Below are positions 1-8,323 of a DNA stretch of 64,000 nucleotides, in pieces; within the stretch, counting starts at the first letter, position 1; the number at the start of each line of letters is the position of its first letter. The stretch lies in the NCBI GenBank assembly GCA_014156375.1, contig RQJH01000001.1, positions 579,546-643,545 of the forward strand. The letters run 5' to 3'. This stretch comes from Enterobacteriaceae bacterium 89. Lineage in GTDB: Bacteria; Pseudomonadota; Gammaproteobacteria; Enterobacterales; Enterobacteriaceae. The notes beneath the pieces are model-generated. The model had not been told where the DNA came from, searched no databases, and saw only the letters and a list, made by a program, of their open reading frames with translations. A program made the position numbers and the translations under genes.

Positions 1-740
1 GTGGGAGAATAATTCACCGACTCGCGGACCCGCTGCCGGGTTTCCTGATCGGGATAAAAGAGCGCCAGCGGATCGGTTTGCTGATTGATTTCCTCCAGCG
101 TCCAGCCAAAAACCCGCTCGCATTCTCCATTCCATAATATACAGCGGTTATGTTTATCAAAGGAATTCATCAGCACCGGAGCTCTGTCAAAAAGAATACG
201 GTATTGATTCACAATATTCTGCAATTCCAGGGCGTTGCGCTCACGGGTAATTAATTCAGTAATATAATCGCGTAACTTTTCCGCGATCACCGTAGCTACG
301 CTGCGTAAGATCATTGGAGAATATAAGGGCTGGTCAAATGCCAGAAAAAGAAAGGCTCTGGCATCACCCTGCAAAGGTAATACCCGGCACAGCACTCCGC
401 ATTGCAGCTCCTGGGCCAGCGGGTGATCGTCAGAATAGAGCAGCCTGCCAACATTTTTATGCCAGCACTTTACCCGCCAGTACGTCTGCTGTTGGCGCAG
501 AAGCGTGAGCAGATCGTTTGCCGCCTTTTTAGGTGCGTGCGGACAGCCCTGCACCTCAAGGTGCGTGGCATCGCCATCCTCCAGCATAATCCAGGATAAT
601 CTTGCCCCCATCGTTTCATGGATGAGTGCCAGAACTTCAGCCAGCGGGCGGGAAGACGCCAGACCCGGCATCAGCCTGGCCAGACGGTGCAGGCTTAATT
701 CTGCATCGTTGATTGCTGTGTGTAGTCTCTCTTTTTTCAT
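1..740 (-). CDS. GAF-PAS sensory protein, N-terminal part (runs off left edge)
   Basis: An uninterrupted frame of 246 residues enters from the left edge on the minus strand and starts at the ATG at 738-740. Residues about 20-170 look like a GAF domain. From about residue 183 a PAS domain begins (RILFDRAPVLMNSFDKHNRC, then WNGECERVFGWT). The output domain lies outside the window, so the protein could be a diguanylate cyclase, a phosphodiesterase, a histidine kinase or a regulator. No signal peptide or membrane segment is visible in this part, so a cytoplasmic sensor is likely. The start is uncertain: the frame stays open upstream to about 821, with an in-frame GTG at 750-752, and no good ribosome binding site is seen for either start. 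In E. coli the yjcB neighbour is a CSS-EAL phosphodiesterase, which this is not. Confidence 0.75.
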   Translation of the reverse strand, partial: MKKERLHTAINDAELSLHRLARLMPGLASSRPLAEVLALIHETMGARLSWIMLEDGDATHLEVQGCPHAPKKAANDLLTLLRQQQTYWRVKCWHKNVGRLLYSDDHPLAQELQCGVLCRVLPLQGDARAFLFLAFDQPLYSPMILRSVATVIAEKLRDYITELITRERNALELQNIVNQYRILFDRAPVLMNSFDKHNRCILWNGECERVFGWTLEEINQQTDPLALFYPDQETRQRVRESVNYSP

Positions 741-801
741 TTTTTCAATCACAGGTTTGTGGATGACAAATCCTGCAATGAATAAATCAGATACCGATTC
801 G

Positions 802-826
802 CATGATTAAGCATGGATTAATCATG
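802..826. promoter_or_regulatory. Perfect 9-bp inverted repeat upstream of the GAF-PAS gene
   Basis: The arms CATGATTAA (802-810) and TTAATCATG (818-826) are exact reverse complements separated by 7 bases, about 60 bp upstream of the proposed start. Size and position suit an operator for a dimeric repressor. The regulator is unknown. Confidence 0.4.
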
Positions 827-1143
827 AAAGCGTACATTCAGATAAACGAAACACGCTGTGTTGTCTTAAAATAATGACAAGTAAATAAAATTACCAATAA
901 AATCAATAGCTGATTAATTGATCGCAAGTAAAATTAATTGTCCAGAAAGCATAATCCAGGAAGCCTGTGCTGTAAATATTGTACAGCTGCTTAAATGAGG
1001 TAATGATTTGCTATCTCGCTGAAATATCTGGCAAGAGAAAGAAAATATCCCAAAGAATATATTCTTGCCACCGCCAGTCACTCGCGGTGAACGCGACTTT
1101 GCACAAAAAACTCGCGTTTCAGACTGGCTAATAAAAAGACAAA

Positions 1144-1159
1144 TGTGATATAGTTCACA
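1144..1159. promoter_or_regulatory. CRP binding site, perfect core consensus
   Basis: TGTGATATAGTTCACA matches TGTGA-N6-TCACA at all ten defined bases. It is centred about 130 bp upstream of the yjcB start. Because the intergenic region is divergent, it could serve either gene. Confidence 0.65.
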
Positions 1160-1165
1160 CATATT

Positions 1166-1189
1166 ATGAAACGCAAAACGTTGTTTCAT
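1166..1189. promoter_or_regulatory. Inverted repeat next to the CRP site
   Basis: ATGAAAC (1166-1172) and GTTTCAT (1183-1189) are perfect arms with a 10-base spacer. The inner part AAACGTTGTTT is itself nearly palindromic and resembles KdgR-type boxes. The binding protein is not known. It starts 7 bp from the end of the CRP site. Confidence 0.35.
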
Positions 1190-1283
1190 TACGTTCGCCA
1201 ATGCCTGCCGATAGCCAGAGTGTGATGACTCCACTGAGCAACGCCGCGCTATCCTACGGGCTCCGTACTCAGAGGGTTGTTCG

Positions 1284-1565
1284 ATGGTTTCCGTCTCCAC
1301 CGGTCTCGTGCTGTTACGCTGGCCGTTAGTCAGCGCCGTGTTGATGTTTCTGGCCAGTACGCTAAAGATCCAACTGCGTAAATCCGATTATGCCGGGCTG
1401 GCCGTTATCTGTAGCCTGCTGGGCGTGGCTTCTGCCTGCTGGTTCGCCACCGGTTTGCTCGGGATTACGCTTATCGATATCAGCCTGGTGTGGAACAATA
1501 TTAAAGACGTAATGGTCGACGTGATGAGCCAGACACCGCCGCAGTGGCCTGTCGTTATGAGCTGA
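1284..1565 (+). CDS. yjcB: YjcB family small membrane protein
   Basis: A 93-residue protein of unknown function. It matches E. coli YjcB in length and in characteristic strings such as STGLVLLRW, MFLASTL and TPPQWP near the C-terminus. Two hydrophobic stretches (about residues 6-26 and 37-62) suggest an inner-membrane protein. AGAGGG lies 8 bases before the ATG, supporting this start. It is followed by a strong terminator at 1609-1637, so it is probably transcribed alone. In E. coli yjcB also sits close to ssb-uvrA, but here an extra transglycosylase gene lies between. A CRP site and a palindrome lie upstream. Confidence 0.85.
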   Translation: MVSVSTGLVLLRWPLVSAVLMFLASTLKIQLRKSDYAGLAVICSLLGVASACWFATGLLGITLIDISLVWNNIKDVMVDVMSQTPPQWPVVMS

Positions 1566-1608
1566 CAGGTTGAGCTGATTTATTGGCCCTCATACAAAAG
1601 AATCAGAT

Positions 1609-1637
1609 AGCGCTTTCCCTCGGGAAGGCGCTTTTTT
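1609..1637 (+). terminator. Rho-independent terminator after yjcB
   Basis: AGCGCTTTCCC and GGGAAGGCGCT form a hairpin with a two-base TC loop and one mismatch, followed by a run of seven T. Confidence 0.75.
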
Positions 1638-1733
1638 TATCTGCATTTTCAGCCCCGCATTGACCTCCGATTTGCCTCCTTTACCTGTTTGGTTGGCTAA
1701 AATAAAAGGATGCCTCATGCAGGACATTGCCCT

Positions 1734-3281
1734 ATGAACACGCCATATAGTCCGCGCCGCATTTTCACTCTCTTCACTTTCCTTGCCTTACTGCTGGCGA
1801 CTGGGTTTGCCTGCGCTGACGCCAAAGACGATGAGGCTCCCAAACCCAATGAGGCCTTGCCGTTACAGGTGAATATGGATGAGATGCTCAAGCCCTGGAA
1901 AGGCGATTTACCCGGCATGCTCGATCGGCGCGTGATCAGGGTTCTGACCACTTACAGCAAAACCTTCTTCTTCATCAATAAAGGCACACAGCGCGGTGCC
2001 ACCCACGATTTGTTTATCGAGTTTGAAAAGAACCTCAATCAGCAGCTGGCAAAAGATAAAAAATTACAACAGCGCCACCTGAAAGTACGCATTATCTTTG
2101 TCCCCGTCGCCCGCGATCAGCTTTTCACTGCACTAAATGAAGGTAAAGGCGATATTGCCGCCGCCAATCTGACCATCACGCCTTCCAGGGAACAGCAGGT
2201 CACCTTTACCCAGGCGCTGTACCCGAATGCGAAAGAGCTGCTGGTGTCTGGCCCTGCCTCACCCAAAGTGGAAAATCTTGAACAGCTTTCGGGAAAAACC
2301 GTGTTTGTGCGTTTTTCATCAAGCTATTACGAAAGCCTGAAAGCGTTAAACGATCGTTTTGCTAAGGAATCTCTTCCTCCGGTGAAGCTCGAAGCCGCAC
2401 CGGAATCTTTGGAAGATGAAGATCTGATTGAGATGCTGAGCGCCGGACTAATTCCGCTGATCGTCGTCGATCGGCATAAAGCCTTGTTCTGGAAACAGGT
2501 GTTTCCAAAAATTGAGGTGCATGAAAACGTGGTGCTTCGCGATAACGCGGAAATCGCCTGGGCGGTGCGTAAAGACGATCCTCAGCTTCTCGCGCTGCTG
2601 AACAATTTTGTCAAAACCAACGGCAAAGGCAGCAAGCTGGGCAATACCCTCCTGCTGCGCTATCTGAAAAGTGCGGATTACGTGAAAAATGCCGCAGCGG
2701 ACAAAGAACGCCAAAAATTCCTCAACATGGTGAGTCTGTTCAGGAAATACGGTGATAAATATCAGGTCGACTGGCTGCTGATGGCGGCCCAGGGCTATCA
2801 GGAATCACGGCTGAATCAGAAAGTGCGCAGCCCGGTAGGAGCGATTGGGGTCATGCAGGTGATGCCGAAAACGGGTAAAGAGCTGGACGTCGGGGATATT
2901 CATACCATTGAACCCAATATCCATGCGGGCGTGAAGTATATGCGCTGGATGATCGATCATTACTATGGCAATGAACCCATGAGCCAGCTCGACAAGGCAC
3001 TTTTTTCCTTTGCCTCTTATAACGCTGGCCCAGCCCGCATCGCCAAACTACGCGTAGAAACTCAGAAACGTGGATTTAACCCGAACGTCTGGTTTGGCAA
3101 CGTTGAAAACCTGGCGGCGGAAAAAATTGGTGCGGAAACGGTGACTTATGTCAGCAATATCTATAAATACTACATTGCCTATCGACTGATTATGGATGAG
3201 GTTGAACGCAAACAGAAAGTCACCGGCAAACCTGTACCGATACTGGCCGCTCCGGAGGCAGAAAAAGCAAAAGCCTCGTAA
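1734..3281 (+). CDS. MltF-like lytic murein transglycosylase with substrate-binding-like domain
   Basis: A 515-residue exported protein predicted to cleave the MurNAc-GlcNAc bond of peptidoglycan, forming 1,6-anhydro ends. An N-terminal signal sequence (hydrophobic core FTLFTFLALLLATGFA) is followed by a bacterial solute-binding family 3 domain (about residues 45-285), then a C-terminal SLT lysozyme-like domain (about 335-485). The catalytic Glu is Glu357 in YQESRLN, followed by GAIGVMQVMP. This is the MltF architecture. E. coli MltF is encoded elsewhere, so this is probably a paralogue. The ATG at 1734 is preferred over the in-frame ATG at 1710 because AGGAC lies just before it and the signal peptide then begins cleanly. 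There is no convincing lipobox. It stands alone between yjcB and ssb. Confidence 0.8.
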   Translation: MNTPYSPRRIFTLFTFLALLLATGFACADAKDDEAPKPNEALPLQVNMDEMLKPWKGDLPGMLDRRVIRVLTTYSKTFFFINKGTQRGATHDLFIEFEKNLNQQLAKDKKLQQRHLKVRIIFVPVARDQLFTALNEGKGDIAAANLTITPSREQQVTFTQALYPNAKELLVSGPASPKVENLEQLSGKTVFVRFSSSYYESLKALNDRFAKESLPPVKLEAAPESLEDEDLIEMLSAGLIPLIVVDRHKALFWKQVFPKIEVHENVVLRDNAEIAWAVRKDDPQLLALLNNFVKTNGKGSKLGNTLLLRYLKSADYVKNAAADKERQKFLNMVSLFRKYGDKYQVDWLLMAAQGYQESRLNQKVRSPVGAIGVMQVMPKTGKELDVGDIHTIEPNIHAGVKYMRWMIDHYYGNEPMSQLDKALFSFASYNAGPARIAKLRVETQKRGFNPNVWFGNVENLAAEKIGAETVTYVSNIYKYYIAYRLIMDEVERKQKVTGKPVPILAAPEAEKAKAS

Positions 3282-3294
3282 ACGAGGCTTTTGC
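3267..3294. terminator. Bidirectional terminator between the transglycosylase gene and ssb
   Basis: A perfect 12-bp stem, GCAAAAGCCTCG (3267-3278) and CGAGGCTTTTGC (3283-3294), closes on a TAAA loop that contains the stop codon of the plus-strand gene. On the minus strand it is followed by TTTTTC, so it also serves ssb. Confidence 0.8.
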
Positions 3295-3321
3295 AATCGA
3301 CTGATGCGGTCTGAATGAGGA

Positions 3322-3849
3322 TCAGAACGGGATATCGTCGTCGAAGTCCATTGGCGGTTCATTAGACGGCGCTGGCGCTGCGGCCTGCTGCTGTGGACGG
3401 GACTGCGCGCCGCCGCTGAACTGGTTGCCGCCCTGTGGCTGCTGTGGCTGACCCCAGCTACCGCCCTGCTGCTGACCGCCTGCCGGAGCACCGCCGCCCT
3501 GACGGCCGCCGAGCATCTGCATGGTGCCGCCCACGTTGACCACGACTTCAGTGGTGTATTTTTCAACGCCGGACTGATCGGTCCATTTACGGGTACGCAG
3601 CTGGCCTTCGATGTAGACCTGGGAACCTTTACGCAGGTATTCCGCAGCCACTTCCGCCAGTTTGCCGAACAGCACAACGCGGTGCCATTCAGTCTGCTCT
3701 TTCATTTCGCCGGTAGCTTTATCGCGCCAGGATTCAGAAGTCGCCAGCGTAATGTTGGCAACTGCACCACCACTCGGCATATAGCGTACTTCCGGGTCCT
3801 GACCCAGATTACCGACGAGAATCACCTTGTTTACGCCTCTGCTGGCCAT
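3322..3849 (-). CDS. ssb: Single-stranded DNA-binding protein SSB
   Basis: A 175-residue homotetrameric protein that coats single-stranded DNA in replication, repair and recombination. An N-terminal OB fold (about residues 1-112, beginning [16 protein letters not shown]) is followed by a Gly/Gln/Pro-rich linker and the conserved acidic tail MDFDDDIPF, which recruits partner proteins. It is three residues shorter than E. coli SSB, the difference lying in the linker. AGGAG stands 8 bases before the ATG. It is divergent from uvrA, with an SOS box in the shared region, as in E. coli. Confidence 0.98.
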   Translation of the reverse strand: MASRGVNKVILVGNLGQDPEVRYMPSGGAVANITLATSESWRDKATGEMKEQTEWHRVVLFGKLAEVAAEYLRKGSQVYIEGQLRTRKWTDQSGVEKYTTEVVVNVGGTMQMLGGRQGGGAPAGGQQQGGSWGQPQQPQGGNQFSGGAQSRPQQQAAAPAPSNEPPMDFDDDIPF

Positions 3850-4007
3850 GATCGTGTCTCCTGAAAACGAATCTAAAAAACGTGTCTTAATAGTTTAAGC
3901 GCGGGATTGTAGCATTACAAAGTGTCGATTTGATAGTTTGCGAGCCGGATTCCAGGATTCTGTTACGACTTTCAGCCTTGCAGTAAACCGCACAGACTGG
4001 ATCCCAG

Positions 4008-4027
4008 TACTGTATATTCATTCAGGT
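4008..4027. promoter_or_regulatory. LexA (SOS) box between ssb and uvrA
   Basis: TACTGTATATTCATTCAGGT fits the CTG-N10-CAG core and, as I recall it, equals the E. coli uvrA operator. It lies 77 bp upstream of uvrA and also faces ssb. Confidence 0.9.
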
Positions 4028-4103
4028 TAAACTGTGTCATAATTAGCCGTTTCCGCCGTTGGTCCTTCTGACGAACCAGGCAAGTCTCTACCGGGAAAGG
4101 TGA

Positions 4104-6926
4104 ATGGATAAGATCGAAGTTCGGGGCGCCCGCACCCATAATCTCAAAAACATCAACCTCGTTATCCCTCGCGACAAATTAATCGTCGTGACCGGGCTTT
4201 CGGGTTCGGGTAAATCTTCGCTGGCGTTCGACACGCTGTATGCCGAAGGGCAGCGGCGCTACGTTGAATCACTGTCGGCCTATGCGCGTCAGTTCCTGTC
4301 GCTGATGGAAAAACCGGACGTCGACCACATCGAAGGTCTGTCGCCAGCGATTTCCATCGAGCAGAAATCCACTTCGCATAACCCGCGTTCCACCGTCGGC
4401 ACCATCACCGAAATCCACGACTACCTGCGCCTGCTGTACGCCCGCGTAGGCGAGCCGCGCTGTCCGGATCACGATGTCCCGCTGGCGGCGCAAACCGTCA
4501 GCCAGATGGTCGACAACGTGCTGTCGCAGCCAGAAGGCAAACGTCTGATGCTGCTGGCCCCGGTGATCAAAGAGCGTAAAGGCGAGCACACCAAAACACT
4601 GGAAAACCTGGCAAGCCAGGGTTACATCCGCGCACGTATTGATGGCGAAGTCTGCGACCTTTCCGATCCGCCAAAGCTGGAGCTGCAAAAGAAACACACC
4701 ATCGAAGTGGTCATTGACCGCTTTAAAGTGCGCGATGACCTCACCCAGCGCCTGGCAGAATCTTTTGAGACCGCGCTGGAGCTCTCCGGCGGCACCGCTA
4801 TCGTCGCTGATATGGACGATCCAAAAGCCGATGAGCTGCTGTTCTCGGCCAACTTTGCCTGTCCAATTTGCGGCTACAGCATGCGCGAACTGGAACCACG
4901 TCTGTTCTCGTTCAACAACCCGGCGGGTGCCTGTCCGACGTGCGACGGCCTCGGCGTACAGCAGTATTTCGATCCAGATCGCATCATTCAGAATCCAGAG
5001 CTTTCCCTGGCGGGCGGTGCTATCCGCGGCTGGGATCGTCGTAACTTCTATTATTTCCAGATGCTGCGCTCGCTGGCGGAGCATTACGAATTTGACGTTG
5101 AATCACCGTGGGGCAGCCTGAGCGCGCACGTGCAAAAAGTTGTACTGTACGGCTCCGGCAAAGAAACCATTGAATTCAAATATATTAACGACCGTGGCGA
5201 TACCTCCGTGCGTCGTCATCCGTTCGAAGGCGTGCTGCACAACATGGAGCGCCGCTATAAAGAGACGGAATCCAACGCGGTGCGCGAAGAGCTGGCGAAG
5301 TTCATCAGCAATCGTCCGTGCGCCAGCTGCGACGGCACGCGTCTGAATCGTGAAGCGCGACATGTGTTTGTTGAAAACACCGCGCTGCCGACCATTTCCG
5401 ACATGAGCATCGGTCACGCGATGGACTTCTTCAACAACATGAAGCTGTCCGGTCAGCGTGCAAAAATTGCCGAAAAAGTGTTGAAAGAGATAGGCGATCG
5501 CCTGAAGTTCCTCGTTAACGTCGGTCTGAACTACCTGACCCTTTCCCGCTCGGCGGAAACGCTCTCCGGCGGCGAAGCCCAGCGTATCCGTCTGGCCAGC
5601 CAAATCGGCGCCGGGCTGGTTGGCGTGATGTACGTGCTGGACGAACCGTCCATCGGCCTGCATCAGCGCGATAACGAACGCCTTCTCGGCACGCTGATTC
5701 ATCTGCGTAACCTCGGCAACACGGTCATTGTTGTTGAGCACGACGAAGACGCGATCCGCGCCGCCGACCACGTCATTGATATTGGTCCAGGCGCAGGCGT
5801 TCATGGCGGTGAGGTCGTTGCCGAAGGCCCGCTGGAAGCCATTATGGCAGTGCCGGAATCACTGACCGGCCAGTTCATGAGCGGCAAACGTAAAATCGAA
5901 GTACCGAAGCAGCGCGTACCCGCTAACCCGGAAAAAGTGCTGAAACTGACCGGCGCACGCGGCAACAACCTGAAGGACGTCACGCTAACAGTTCCGGTCG
6001 GGCTGTTCACCTGCATCACCGGGGTTTCCGGTTCCGGTAAATCCACGCTGATTAACGACACCCTGTTCCCGATTGCGCAGACGCAGCTTAATGGCGCGAC
6101 GCTTGCTGAACCTGCCCCATATCGTGAGATTTCCGGGCTGGAACATTTCGACAAAGTGATCGACATCGACCAGAGCCCGATTGGACGTACTCCGCGCTCC
6201 AACCCGGCGACGTATACTGGTGTGTTTACCCCGGTTCGTGAACTGTTTGCAGGCGTACCGGAATCCCGTTCACGCGGCTATACGCCGGGCCGCTTCAGCT
6301 TTAACGTACGCGGCGGACGCTGTGAAGCCTGTCAGGGCGACGGCGTGATCAAAGTTGAAATGCACTTCCTGCCGGACATCTACGTGCCGTGCGACCAGTG
6401 CAAAGGCAAGCGCTATAACCGTGAAACGCTGGAGATCAAATACAAAGGCAAGACTATTCACGAAGTGCTGGATATGACCATTGAAGAAGCTCGCGAATTC
6501 TTTGATGCTGTTCCGGCTCTGGCGCGCAAGCTGCAAACGCTGATGGACGTGGGCCTGACCTACATTCGTCTCGGCCAGTCTGCCACCACGCTCTCTGGCG
6601 GTGAAGCGCAGCGCGTGAAGCTGGCGCGTGAACTCTCCAAACGCGGCACCGGCCAGACGCTGTACATCCTTGATGAACCGACCACCGGCCTGCACTTTGC
6701 CGACATCCAGCAGCTGCTGGAAGTGCTGCATCAGCTCCGCGATCAGGGCAATACGATTGTGGTGATTGAGCATAACCTGGACGTAATCAAAACAGCCGAC
6801 TGGATTGTCGATTTGGGTCCGGAAGGCGGCAGCGGCGGCGGTGAAATTCTTGTTTCCGGCACCCCGGAAACCGTCGCAGAGTGCGAAGCCTCGCACACCG
6901 CTCGCTTCCTCAAGCCAATGCTGTAA
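4104..6926 (+). CDS. uvrA: Excinuclease ABC subunit A
   Basis: A 940-residue ATPase that scans DNA for bulky lesions with UvrB and starts nucleotide excision repair. Two ABC modules are visible. The first Walker A is GLSGSGKSS at residues 31-39; the second is GVSGSGKST in the C-terminal half. Both signature motifs begin LSGGEAQR. Zinc-binding cysteines occur in CPIC...CPTC (about residues 253-280) and CEAC...CDQC (about 740-766). Length and start equal the E. coli protein. It is under the SOS box at 4008-4027. Its stop codon directly abuts the stop of convergent yjbR with no intervening base. Confidence 0.98.
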   Translation: MDKIEVRGARTHNLKNINLVIPRDKLIVVTGLSGSGKSSLAFDTLYAEGQRRYVESLSAYARQFLSLMEKPDVDHIEGLSPAISIEQKSTSHNPRSTVGTITEIHDYLRLLYARVGEPRCPDHDVPLAAQTVSQMVDNVLSQPEGKRLMLLAPVIKERKGEHTKTLENLASQGYIRARIDGEVCDLSDPPKLELQKKHTIEVVIDRFKVRDDLTQRLAESFETALELSGGTAIVADMDDPKADELLFSANFACPICGYSMRELEPRLFSFNNPAGACPTCDGLGVQQYFDPDRIIQNPELSLAGGAIRGWDRRNFYYFQMLRSLAEHYEFDVESPWGSLSAHVQKVVLYGSGKETIEFKYINDRGDTSVRRHPFEGVLHNMERRYKETESNAVREELAKFISNRPCASCDGTRLNREARHVFVENTALPTISDMSIGHAMDFFNNMKLSGQRAKIAEKVLKEIGDRLKFLVNVGLNYLTLSRSAETLSGGEAQRIRLASQIGAGLVGVMYVLDEPSIGLHQRDNERLLGTLIHLRNLGNTVIVVEHDEDAIRAADHVIDIGPGAGVHGGEVVAEGPLEAIMAVPESLTGQFMSGKRKIEVPKQRVPANPEKVLKLTGARGNNLKDVTLTVPVGLFTCITGVSGSGKSTLINDTLFPIAQTQLNGATLAEPAPYREISGLEHFDKVIDIDQSPIGRTPRSNPATYTGVFTPVRELFAGVPESRSRGYTPGRFSFNVRGGRCEACQGDGVIKVEMHFLPDIYVPCDQCKGKRYNRETLEIKYKGKTIHEVLDMTIEEAREFFDAVPALARKLQTLMDVGLTYIRLGQSATTLSGGEAQRVKLARELSKRGTGQTLYILDEPTTGLHFADIQQLLEVLHQLRDQGNTIVVIEHNLDVIKTADWIVDLGPEGGSGGGEILVSGTPETVAECEASHTARFLKPML

Positions 6927-7280
6927 TCACTCTGAAAGCTGCTGTCGGATATCCTCCGGCAGCAGTCCCATCGCCTGCTGATACGAAGCATCCACCAGAT
7001 AGTAAATTTGCGAGTCCGGAAGCGATCCGTCGAGATAAACGGTGCTCCAGTGCGCTTTGTTCAGATGCTGGCTTGGGCGCACGTCACCGTGCTGCTGGCG
7101 CAATAACTCGGCCAGCTCAGGACTTGTTTTCAGCGAAGTCGCCGGACGGCCCTCCACCTCTTTCACCATGGCAAACAGCACGTCTGAAACCTTGATCTGC
7201 GTGGCTTTCCAGTCGCTGTGAACGCTTTGCTCCGCGCCAGGCTTGCTCATGCAGTATTGCAGCAACTCCGAAATGGTCAT
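6927..7280 (-). CDS. yjbR: YjbR, MmcQ/YjbR family protein
   Basis: A 117-residue cytoplasmic protein of the MmcQ/YjbR family, which has a CyaY-like fold described as DNA-binding; its role is not established. The pattern HWSTVYLDGSLPDSQIYYLV and the C-terminal DASYQQAM are typical. It starts from an ATG at 7278-7280. Its 3' end touches uvrA with no gap. E. coli carries yjbQ beside yjbR, but no yjbQ is present here: the next gene is aphA. Confidence 0.85.
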   Translation of the reverse strand: MTISELLQYCMSKPGAEQSVHSDWKATQIKVSDVLFAMVKEVEGRPATSLKTSPELAELLRQQHGDVRPSQHLNKAHWSTVYLDGSLPDSQIYYLVDASYQQAMGLLPEDIRQQLSE

Positions 7281-7370
7281 TTCTGTTCCCCTCGTCGTTT
7301 TGCGATCCGTTTTGAACGTCGTCTGATTCAGTGTGCAGCAAGTCGGGGGAAAGGGGAATCGGTTGTGATT

Positions 7371-7402
7371 AAAAAAACGGCAACCATTAAGATTGCCGTT
7401 TA
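7371..7402 (-). terminator. Terminator after aphA
   Basis: Read on the minus strand, AACGGCAA and TTGCCGTT form a stem followed by a run of T (7371-7377 are A on the plus strand). Confidence 0.75.
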
Positions 7403-7407
7403 TCGTC

Positions 7408-8124
7408 TCAGTATTCTGAATTGACGATCACTTCTTCGCCAAACGCTCCGGCATTAGGCAGCGGTTTGTAGGTGGAGTTTGAAGCCCGCAGCACGCGGAT
7501 CCCACGCGCGCCAACGTCGTGCGCCGCGGTGATGTCGTTATCCGAATCGCCGTAGAAGATTTTGATATTTTTCTGCTGCAGCCACTGGGTCTTGGTGTTC
7601 TGGTCCGGCTTGTCACCGGCGAAAATGACCGGGTTCATGCTGGTTGCCGGGATCAGGAAATCGTCCTGCAATGTTTTGCTGACGGTTTCTGTTTTTGTTT
7701 CGCTGCGTCCGGTAACGAAGTAGATGCTGTCGCCACGCTTCACGTGCATCGCAATCAGCGCGCGCGCCACCTCTTTCGGAATGCTGAATTCATCCCAGCC
7801 GTTATTCATCTTTTCCCAGAAGTCCGGGTTTTTCAGGTATTCCTCACTCTCCGGCGAGTACGTTTTTTTACCGCGCCAGAAGCCAGGGCTCGAGAAAAGG
7901 ACGGTGTCATCGATATCAAAACCGACGGCCATCGGCGGACGCCCCAGCAGACTGTTTTCAATCTGCGCCACTGATACCCAGTGGATCGGCGTCTGTTCGG
8001 CGAGTTTCGCGACATTTGTACCGACATAAAGCGGCGAAGGTGATGAGGCGTGAGCATCGGCAACCGTGCTGCTTACCGTAAATAACAAACAGATGGCGCT
8101 CAGTGCCAGGCTAATTTTGCGCAT
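7408..8124 (-). CDS. aphA: Class B non-specific acid phosphatase AphA
   Basis: A 238-residue periplasmic acid phosphatase/phosphotransferase of the HAD (DDDD) superfamily that hydrolyses organic phosphomonoesters. A signal peptide ([15 protein letters not shown]... to about residue 24) precedes the mature part. The nucleophile motif is FDIDDTVLF and the later acidic motif is GDSDNDI. The frame is open 50 codons further upstream, but similarity to E. coli AphA, the signal peptide and TAGGGA just before this ATG fix the start at 8124. It lies downstream of tyrB on the same strand, separated by a terminator, so it is probably a separate unit. Confidence 0.93.
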   Translation of the reverse strand: MRKISLALSAICLLFTVSSTVADAHASSPSPLYVGTNVAKLAEQTPIHWVSVAQIENSLLGRPPMAVGFDIDDTVLFSSPGFWRGKKTYSPESEEYLKNPDFWEKMNNGWDEFSIPKEVARALIAMHVKRGDSIYFVTGRSETKTETVSKTLQDDFLIPATSMNPVIFAGDKPDQNTKTQWLQQKNIKIFYGDSDNDITAAHDVGARGIRVLRASNSTYKPLPNAGAFGEEVIVNSEY

Positions 8125-8242
8125 TGCTATCCCTAAATGGTCCGATTGTTGTTTTTTGAGTTCGCGGGGGTGGTCAAAAGCCAGTCTGACCATAACCAGA
8201 TAAAGGCATGAAGGGAAGGAATATCTGCCTGGAATGTCATAG

Positions 8243-8273
8243 AAAAGGGTGATGATCACACTAATCATCACCC
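8243..8273 (-). terminator. Terminator after tyrB
   Basis: GGGTGATGAT and ATCATCACCC are perfect 10-base arms with a 7-base loop. On the minus strand the stem is followed by TTTTC. Confidence 0.75.
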
Positions 8274-8323
8274 TTACAGGAACATGCCTGACATCAGGTG
8301 CAACACCAAATGTCAGTAAGCAC

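Larger units (their letters stand above)
741..1283. other. Long AT-rich intergenic region, no gene recognised
   Basis: This 543-bp gap separates the GAF-PAS gene from yjcB, and the two are divergent. It holds the inverted repeat at 802-826, a consensus CRP site at 1144-1159 and a second inverted repeat at 1166-1189. The only long frame, on the minus strand at 914-1300, overlaps the start of yjcB and has no protein-like pattern, so I take the region as regulatory. Confidence 0.6.

Noticed and set aside
970..986. LexA-like palindrome CTGTAAATATTGTACAG
   Set aside because: The spacing between CTG and CAG is 11 rather than 10, so it does not fit a functional SOS box.
914..1300. Minus-strand open frame of 128 codons upstream of yjcB
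   Set aside because: It overlaps the yjcB start, is rich in Ser/Cys/Arg without domain pattern, and spans the CRP site and palindrome; most likely chance.
3048..3677. Minus-strand frame of 209 codons overlapping ssb
   Set aside because: It is the out-of-register shadow of ssb and the transglycosylase gene.
4269..5804. Long antisense frames inside uvrA (also inside metH, lacZ, malF and malK)
   Set aside because: These are mirror frames of strongly conserved genes with biased codons; none has a binding site or a recognisable family.
7218..7424. Plus-strand frame of 68 codons over the yjbR start and the aphA terminator
   Set aside because: It contains the terminator hairpin and has no family pattern.
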